A program made the translations under genes and the position numbers. Positions 5,570 to 9,067 of a stretch of 9,067 bases of DNA are shown here, piece by piece (position 1 is the first letter of the stretch; every line of letters begins with the position of its first letter). The notes beneath the pieces are model-generated. The model was not told the origin of the DNA. It searched no databases and saw only the letters and a list, made by a program, of their open reading frames with translations. The stretch is from Chloroflexales bacterium (GTDB lineage Bacteria; Chloroflexota; Chloroflexia; Chloroflexales; Chloroflexaceae): contig JAAXUL010000264.1 in the NCBI GenBank assembly GCA_013336035.1, positions 1 to 9,067 of the forward strand. The letters run 5' to 3'.

Positions 5570-6970
5570 ATGACCACCACCAGGATTGACTCGCTCGCGG
5601 CCTTTCGGGCCGCCCACCCCACCTACGACGAGACCGCTGCGCTGGATGATCTGCGGGCCAGCGAGTACGCCCGGCTCGACGCCGAGGGCCAGGTCTACCT
5701 CGACTACACGGGGGGCGGGCTCTATGCCGACGCACAGCTGCGCGCCCATCTGGAGCTGCTGCGCAGCCACACCTTCGGCAACCCGCACTCGTGCAACCCG
5801 ACCTCGCAGGCCGCCACCGCGCTCTGCGAGGGCGCGCGGGCCGCGGTGCTGCGTTACTTCCGCGCCGACCCCGAGGAGTACGCCGCGATCTTCACGCTGA
5901 ACGCCAGCGGCGCGCTCAAGCTGGTCGGCGAGGCCTTCCCCTTCGCGGCGGACGGACGCTATCTGCTCACTATCGACAACCATAACTCGGTCAACGGTAT
6001 CCGCGAGTTCGCCCGCGCCCGCGGCGCCGAGGTGACCTATCTGCCCGTGGGTGCCGATGACCTGCGGCTCGACCCGGCGACAGCGTACGCCCAGCTGGAG
6101 CGGCTGACGCCGGGCGCGGCGGGGCTCTTCGCCTACCCGGCCCAGTCGAACTTCAGCGGGGTGCAGCACGACCTGGGCCTGATCGCGGCGGCCCAGGCGC
6201 AGGGCTGGGACGTGCTGCTGGACGCGGCGGCCTTCGTGCCGACCAACCGGCTCGACCTGAGCGTCTGGAAGCCGGACTTCGTGTCGGTCTCGTTCTACAA
6301 GATGTTCGGCTACCCAACCGGGATCGGCGCGCTGCTGGCCCGCCGGTCGGCGCTGGCCCGGCTGCACCGCCCCTGGTTCGCCGGTGGCACGATTACGATC
6401 GCCTCGGCCCAGGGCGGCCGCCACTTCCTGGCCGACGGCGCGACCGGCTTTGAGGATGGGACGATCAACTATCTGGGGCTGCCGGCGGTGACGATTGGCC
6501 TGCGCCATCTGGAGTCGGTCGGCGTCGAGCTGATCCACCAGCGGGTTGAGCTGCTCACCGGCTGGCTGCTGGACGAGCTGGGGGCGCTGCGCCACGGCAA
6601 CGGGCGGCCCCTGGTGACGATCTACGGGCCGCGCGACACCGATCGGCGGGGCGGCACGCTGGCGATGAACTTCTACGACGCCGCGGGCGAGCGGATCGAT
6701 TTTCGCACGGTGGAGCAGCAGGCGAGCGCGGCGCACATCTCGCTGCGCAGCGGCTGCTTCTGCAACCCCGGCGTGGGCGAGGTGATCAACGGGCTCAGCG
6801 GCGAGGAGATGGCGGCCTACTTCCAGGAGTTTGGCCCAATCAGCTTCGACGACTTTATCAACCGCCTGGCCGGGCGGGCCACGGGCGCGGTGCGCGTCTC
6901 GCTGGGCATTGCCAGCACCTTCACCGATGCCCAGCGCTTGCTCGCCTTTGCGCGCACGCTGCTGAGCTAA
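5570..6970 (+). CDS. PLP-dependent class V aminotransferase-fold enzyme, molybdenum-cofactor-sulfurase (MOCOS/ABA3 N-domain)-like cysteine desulfurase
   Basis: The 466-residue protein follows the NifS-like domain of eukaryotic Moco sulfurases along its whole length. It has VYLDYTGGGLYADAQL near residue 42, FGNPHSCNPTS, TLNASGALKLVGEAFPF, DNHNSVNGIREFA, FAYPAQSNFSG and LLDAAAFVPTNRLDLSVWKPDF. The PLP lysine lies in SFYKMFGYPTGIGAL (Lys244), and the cysteine loop is LRSGCFCNPG with Cys396 and Cys398; in ABA3 and MOCOS the matching loop bears the persulfide cysteine. It ends in GAVRVSLGIASTF. The expected reaction is desulfuration of L-cysteine to alanine with a protein persulfide; the acceptor could be molybdenum cofactor or another sulfur carrier. 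There is no C-terminal MOSC domain, which in the eukaryotic enzymes binds Moco, so the acceptor is uncertain. AAGGAT (5558-5563) precedes the ATG. Selenocysteine lyase-like or other class V activity is the alternative. Confidence 0.9.
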   Translation: MTTTRIDSLAAFRAAHPTYDETAALDDLRASEYARLDAEGQVYLDYTGGGLYADAQLRAHLELLRSHTFGNPHSCNPTSQAATALCEGARAAVLRYFRADPEEYAAIFTLNASGALKLVGEAFPFAADGRYLLTIDNHNSVNGIREFARARGAEVTYLPVGADDLRLDPATAYAQLERLTPGAAGLFAYPAQSNFSGVQHDLGLIAAAQAQGWDVLLDAAAFVPTNRLDLSVWKPDFVSVSFYKMFGYPTGIGALLARRSALARLHRPWFAGGTITIASAQGGRHFLADGATGFEDGTINYLGLPAVTIGLRHLESVGVELIHQRVELLTGWLLDELGALRHGNGRPLVTIYGPRDTDRRGGTLAMNFYDAAGERIDFRTVEQQASAAHISLRSGCFCNPGVGEVINGLSGEEMAAYFQEFGPISFDDFINRLAGRATGAVRVSLGIASTFTDAQRLLAFARTLLS

Positions 6971-7030
6971 CTACTCGCAAGCCCTCCCTAATACTCTCCC
7001 TGACGTAGCCGCTCGAGGAGCACCCCGACG

Positions 7031-7240
7031 ATGAGTGATGACACGCCCACGCCTACCCCTGCCGATGATGCGTCGGCCCCCGCCCCCACGCTGCGCCGGA
7101 TCTGCTGCGTGGCCGCCCCGCGGCGCCCCGCGCCCGCGCTTGCCGATCAGCTGCGCGCCGCCGCCGTATGGGCGCAGATCCTCCAGGGGGCCAGGGCCGC
7201 ACGCGAGCGTGCCGAGGAGGAGCCCGACGATGCGCGATGA
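7031..7240 (+). CDS. Small hypothetical protein, 69 residues
   Basis: I do not recognise this protein. It begins with an acidic Thr/Pro/Ala-rich, probably disordered stretch (residues 1-20), continues with LRRICCVAAPRR containing adjacent cysteines, then a likely amphipathic helix ADQLRAAAVWAQILQGARAARERAEEE. There is no signal peptide. Support for it being real is the ribosome site GAGGAG at 7015-7020, ten bases before the ATG, and a candidate -10 (TAATAC, 6989-6994) after the desulfurase-like gene. Against it are the short length and the permissive GC-rich frame. Its start region is repeated almost exactly about 199 bases downstream. Confidence 0.45.
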   Translation: MSDDTPTPTPADDASAPAPTLRRICCVAAPRRPAPALADQLRAAAVWAQILQGARAARERAEEEPDDAR

Positions 7241-7283
7241 TTTGCCCACCGCGCTGCCCCCGCCAGCGCCTGGCCTCGACTGA
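7230..7283 (+). CDS. Possible 17-residue mini-ORF overlapping the end of the preceding small gene
   Basis: The ATG at 7230 overlaps the last codons of the 69-residue ORF and is preceded by GAGGAG at 7214-7219. The spacing and surrounding bases nearly copy the start of that ORF. The peptide MRDDLPTALPPPAPGLD has no recognisable features. It is either a translationally coupled mini-gene or a chance frame within a duplicated segment. Confidence 0.2.
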   Translation: MRDDLPTALPPPAPGLD

Positions 7284-7490
7284 CGCCCCGTCACGGCCCA
7301 AGGTCCGAGACCGATCGCTGACGGTCGCGCGACCTCGTTGGTGGCGCGCTGTCCCTGCCAGCATCCACAGCCCCGTCCGCAAACGCTCCGCCAAACAGGG
7401 AACGCCCCGGGTCGATCCGGGGCGCGCCTGGTGGCGACCCATGATCGCGCCCGCTGCTGCTCCGGCTCACGGCCGGGATCGGGGCAGCCC
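7284..7490. other. Non-coding stretch downstream of the small ORFs, holding a minus-strand terminator-like hairpin
   Basis: Long frames run through here on both strands, as expected in GC-rich DNA, but none has a recognisable domain or a convincing start. The only clear structure is the hairpin at 7403-7424 described separately. A weak GACCG/CGGTC inverted repeat (7309-7313, 7322-7326) is also present. Confidence 0.5.
7393..7424 (-). terminator. Terminator-like hairpin for the minus strand
   Basis: CGCCCCGG (7403-7410) and CCGGGGCG (7417-7424) form a perfect 8-base stem around a six-base loop. Read on the minus strand, the stem is followed by TTCCCTGTTT, which is T-rich for this genome; on the plus strand no T-run follows. 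It lies about 67 bases beyond the end of the broken FmdB-type gene, so it was probably its terminator. Confidence 0.55.
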
Positions 7491-7687
7491 TCAGCCAACC
7501 GGGCCGCAGCTCGGCGCCGCCGCTTCCCGCTGCCCGCCGCCGGTGGCGAAGGTAGAGAGCGCCCGCTCCACCCCGTCGCTGGTGCAGGCCGGGCAGCGCA
7601 CCGCCCGCGCATCGTCGCTCATGTCCTGCGGACCAGCTTCTCGAAGCGCTCGCCGCACGCCTTGCAGACGTACTCGCAGAGAGGCGT
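7491..7687 (-). pseudogene. Broken FmdB-family zinc-ribbon gene
   Basis: Minus-strand codons from 7687 down read TPLCEYVCKACGERFEKLVRRT and stop at 7621-7619. The neighbouring frame from 7622 down continues MSDDARAVRCPACTSDGVERALSTFA and ends PSCGPVG at the TGA 7493-7491. Joined, these give an FmdB-type zinc ribbon: MPLYEYxCxxCGxxFEKLV, a second CPAC knuckle and the (A/Q)LSTFA tail. FmdB proteins are small putative regulators with a four-cysteine zinc site. Three lesions are visible: the start codon is ACG instead of ATG, the conserved Tyr codon is TGC (Cys), and a net frameshift (one base lost or two gained) breaks the chain after KLVR. All four zinc-ligand cysteines remain, so the decay looks recent. 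A purine-rich ribosome-site-like stretch still precedes it on the minus strand. A sequencing error could explain the frameshift but would not by itself restore the start. Confidence 0.8.
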
Positions 7688-7716
7688 CGCGTCACTCCCT
7701 CTCGACAACCTGCCCT

Positions 7717-7741
7717 GCCCCGGTATGCCGGGGCCTAGCGT
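7717..7741 (+). terminator. GC-rich hairpin, possible terminator
   Basis: GCCCCGG (7717-7723) and CCGGGGC (7728-7734) form a perfect 7-base stem with a TATG loop, followed on the plus strand by CTAGCGTCTTT. It also directly abuts a minus-strand stop codon (7737-7735) of a 22-codon open fragment. Direction is uncertain, as the T-run is weak and displaced. Confidence 0.35.
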
Positions 7742-7894
7742 CTTTCGATGTCGGCCAGCCGGTAGAGGTTACAGACCGCGGGCGGCTGGCCCGGCCCCAC
7801 GTCCCCCGCACCGCTGAAACCTCAGGGGCGTCCGGCGCATCATATAGGCAGGCAACCAGCGCACCAGCGCCAGGCAACAGAGGAGGCAGCGACG

Positions 7895-8314
7895 ATGGGC
7901 CACAATGACTACGGCTATACCGTGCGGACCGCGCTCGACTATGCGGCGGCCGTCGCGGCGGTGACCGCGGCGCTGAAGCAGGAGGGCTTCGGCGTCCTAA
8001 CCACGATTGATATGCAGGCGACCTTTAAGGCAAAGCTCGGCGCCGATATCGCCCCGTACCTCATCCTGGGCGCGTGCAACCCACCCCTCGCGCAGCAGGC
8101 ACTGGCGATTGAGCCGGAGCTTGGCCTCCTGCTCCCCTGCAACGTCATCGTCTACCGCGACGACGCGGGGCAGACGATCGTCTCGGCGATCAACCCGGAG
8201 GCGATGTTCAGCATCGTGCGGCGTGACGAGCTCACCGCGATCGCCCAGGAGGTGGGGGCACGGCTGCGGCGGGCCATGGCCGCGCTGCCCGTCGTCGCAG
8301 GGGAGGCGCCATAA
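7895..8314 (+). CDS. DUF302 family protein
   Basis: The 139-residue protein is a DUF302 member. The family core runs from about residue 27 to 90: LKQEGFGVLTTIDMQATFKAKLG, then YLILGACNPPLAQQAL and ELGLLLPCNVIVYRD, with the two cysteines (61 and 82) in their usual surroundings. The remaining C-terminal helix (DELTAIAQEVGARLRRAMAAL) is typical too. There is no signal peptide, so it is probably cytoplasmic. The biochemical role of DUF302 is not established; members often occur near redox or thiol genes, as here. The ATG at 7895 has AGGAGG at 7881-7886, eight bases upstream, an excellent ribosome site. It appears to be transcribed alone: a hairpin lies before it, and 157 bases with a promoter-like box separate it from the next gene. 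Confidence 0.92.
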   Translation: MGHNDYGYTVRTALDYAAAVAAVTAALKQEGFGVLTTIDMQATFKAKLGADIAPYLILGACNPPLAQQALAIEPELGLLLPCNVIVYRDDAGQTIVSAINPEAMFSIVRRDELTAIAQEVGARLRRAMAALPVVAGEAP

Positions 8315-8406
8315 TCGAGACCGCGCGCGTGCACCGGGCGCCTCGCCCCAGTATGGCAATGTCCACCAACCTTCCCGCGTCTCTCCATCAGCCCTCCATA
8401 ATCTCT

Positions 8407-8415
8407 TGCTACCAT
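8407..8415 (+). promoter_or_regulatory. Candidate extended -10 promoter (TGCTACCAT) of the secreted-protein gene
   Basis: TGC-TACCAT fits the extended -10 form TGn-TAnnnT and lies in a locally AT-richer stretch 56 bases before the ATG at 8472. No good -35 is visible, which is tolerated by extended -10 promoters. Confidence 0.4.
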
Positions 8416-8431
8416 AAGGGTGTACACGACA

Positions 8432-8450
8432 GACGCCCGGAGCGTCCGGG
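8432..8450 (+). promoter_or_regulatory. Overlapping, mutually exclusive hairpins in the leader of the secreted-protein gene
   Basis: GACGC-CCGGA-GCGTC (8432-8446) and CCCGGA-GCG-TCCGGG (8436-8450) share bases and cannot form together. They lie between the candidate promoter and the GGAG ribosome site (8461-8464). They could be an RNA switch, an operator, or chance in GC-rich sequence. Confidence 0.3.
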
Positions 8451-8471
8451 ACCACACCACGGAGCACCCGT

Positions 8472-9067
8472 ATGAAACGCACCCTCAGCCTTGTTGCCGC
8501 CGGGATCGCCGGCGCCCTTATCGCCCTGCTCGCCCTAAGCTTCGCCGCCGGCGCCTTCGCCCAGGGGCCGGGCGGCCAGCCTGCCCAGGCCACACCGGGC
8601 GCAACCCCGCACGGCCAGGCTCAGATGATGGGCCGCGGCCAGATGGGCCAGGGCCGCATGGGCCAGGGCCAGATGCTGGGCGGCAGCGCGCAGTCCCTCG
8701 TTGGCATGGCCGCCGCGCAGCTCGGCCTCACCCAGGCCGACCTGGTCGCGCAGCTCGGCAGCGACGGCACCATCGCCGCCGCGCTCACCGCCGGCGGCGT
8801 GGATCCTGCAGCCTTTATCGACAGCTTCGTCGCCTCGCGCGCCGCGCGGCTTGACGCCGCCGTGGCCGCCGGCAGCATGATCCGCCAGGACGCCGACGCC
8901 CGCCTCGCGACAGCGCGCTCGATGGCCACCGCCCGCATCTATCAGCCCTTCAGCGCCCTCGGCCCCGGCGGCCAGGGCCTCAACGCCGGCCAGGGCGACG
9001 GCAGCGGCGACGGCGTCTGCGACCAGATGCCCGCCGGCGGCCAGGGCGGGATAGGCGGCGGGCGCGG
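8472..9067 (+). CDS. Secreted Gly/Gln/Met-rich protein, 3'-truncated by window edge
   Basis: The frame is open from the ATG at 8472 to the window end (198 codons), so the C-terminus is missing. Residues 1-30 form a clear Sec signal peptide: MKR, a long Ala/Leu core and AFA before Gln31, where signal peptidase I should cut. The mature protein begins with a Pro/Gly/Gln-rich segment, then three tandem five-residue repeats M-G-(R/Q)-G-(Q/R) at 53-67. A folded-looking part follows at about 75-155 (SLVGMAAAQLGLTQADLVAQLGS and RLDAAVAAGSMIRQDADARLATAR), made of short helices with a (L)T/RQ(A)DA pattern seen in many secreted proteins of unknown function. From about 160 it becomes Gly/Gln-rich again, with VCDQM. 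GGAG (8461-8464) is the ribosome site. The methionine cluster could bind Cu(I) or another soft metal, but this is speculation. I do not recognise a named family. Confidence 0.8.
   Translation, partial: MKRTLSLVAAGIAGALIALLALSFAAGAFAQGPGGQPAQATPGATPHGQAQMMGRGQMGQGRMGQGQMLGGSAQSLVGMAAAQLGLTQADLVAQLGSDGTIAAALTAGGVDPAAFIDSFVASRAARLDAAVAAGSMIRQDADARLATARSMATARIYQPFSALGPGGQGLNAGQGDGSGDGVCDQMPAGGQGGIGGGR
8628..8672 (+). repeat. Three tandem 15-base repeats encoding MG(R/Q)G(Q/R)
   Basis: The units start at 8628, 8643 and 8658, each beginning ATGGGCC, and differ by one or two bases. They are in frame, so copy-number change would lengthen or shorten the protein without a frameshift. Confidence 0.75.

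Noticed and set aside
5528..6736. Minus-strand 402-codon frame
   Set aside because: Antisense shadow of the desulfurase-like gene; Arg/Gln/Val-rich with no domain.
6971..7612. Minus-strand 213-codon frame
   Set aside because: Low-complexity Gly/Arg/Ala translation in a different frame from the FmdB remnant; no domain.
7168..7908. Plus-strand 246-codon frame through the decayed region
   Set aside because: Arg/Pro/Ser-rich translation with no fold or ribosome site; it runs antisense to the FmdB remnant and across two hairpins.
8628..8672. Short tandem repeats considered as a CRISPR-like array
   Set aside because: Units are 15 bases with no spacers and are in frame within a secreted protein.

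Overview
The window is strongly GC-rich bacterial chromosome with mostly plus-strand genes. Shine-Dalgarno sites are clear (GGAGG, GAGGAG), and candidate promoters show recognisable -10 boxes without good -35 boxes. The mix of families (LCM-type methyltransferase with an N-terminal membrane helix, ankyrin-plus-kelch protein, stand-alone molybdenum-cofactor-sulfurase-like enzyme, FmdB-type zinc ribbon, DUF302, Gly/Gln-rich secreted protein) fits a Chloroflexota-like genome. That placement is an inference from gene content and style; no marker gene is present to prove it.

Layout: 2-493 is the 3' part of a LysE/RhtB-family exporter. 652-2445 is an ankyrin-repeat protein with a kelch-like C-terminal domain. 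2504-3096 is a decayed LCM-type SAM-dependent methyltransferase (frameshift, nonsense codon, loss of the SAM-binding core). 3097-3429 holds no convincing gene and ends in a promoter. 3493-6970 is a four-gene plus-strand block: small nitroreductase, degenerate thioredoxin-like protein fused to the start of a nuclease-like domain, tandem-thioredoxin protein, and PLP-dependent MOCOS/NifS-like desulfurase. 6971-7894 is mostly non-coding or decayed. It holds one or two tiny plus-strand ORFs, a broken FmdB-type zinc-ribbon gene on the minus strand, and two GC-rich hairpins that look like terminators. 7895-8314 is a DUF302 protein. 8472 to the right edge is a secreted protein with a short Met-Gly repeat, cut by the window end.

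The common thread of 3493-8314 is thiol/sulfur and redox chemistry: a flavin oxidoreductase, three thioredoxin folds in succession (active sites CPAR, CQPC, CGPC), a persulfide-forming desulfurase and DUF302. One reading is that the canonical second domain of the tandem thioredoxin handles reducing power or persulfide made by the desulfurase, while the degenerate thioredoxin folds serve as binding or partner domains. That functional link is inference from adjacency only. No CRISPR array, rRNA, tRNA, complete insertion sequence or integrase was found. The most unusual items are the thioredoxin-nuclease-like fusion that stops before the expected catalytic core, the graded thioredoxin series, and the two readable pseudogenes.
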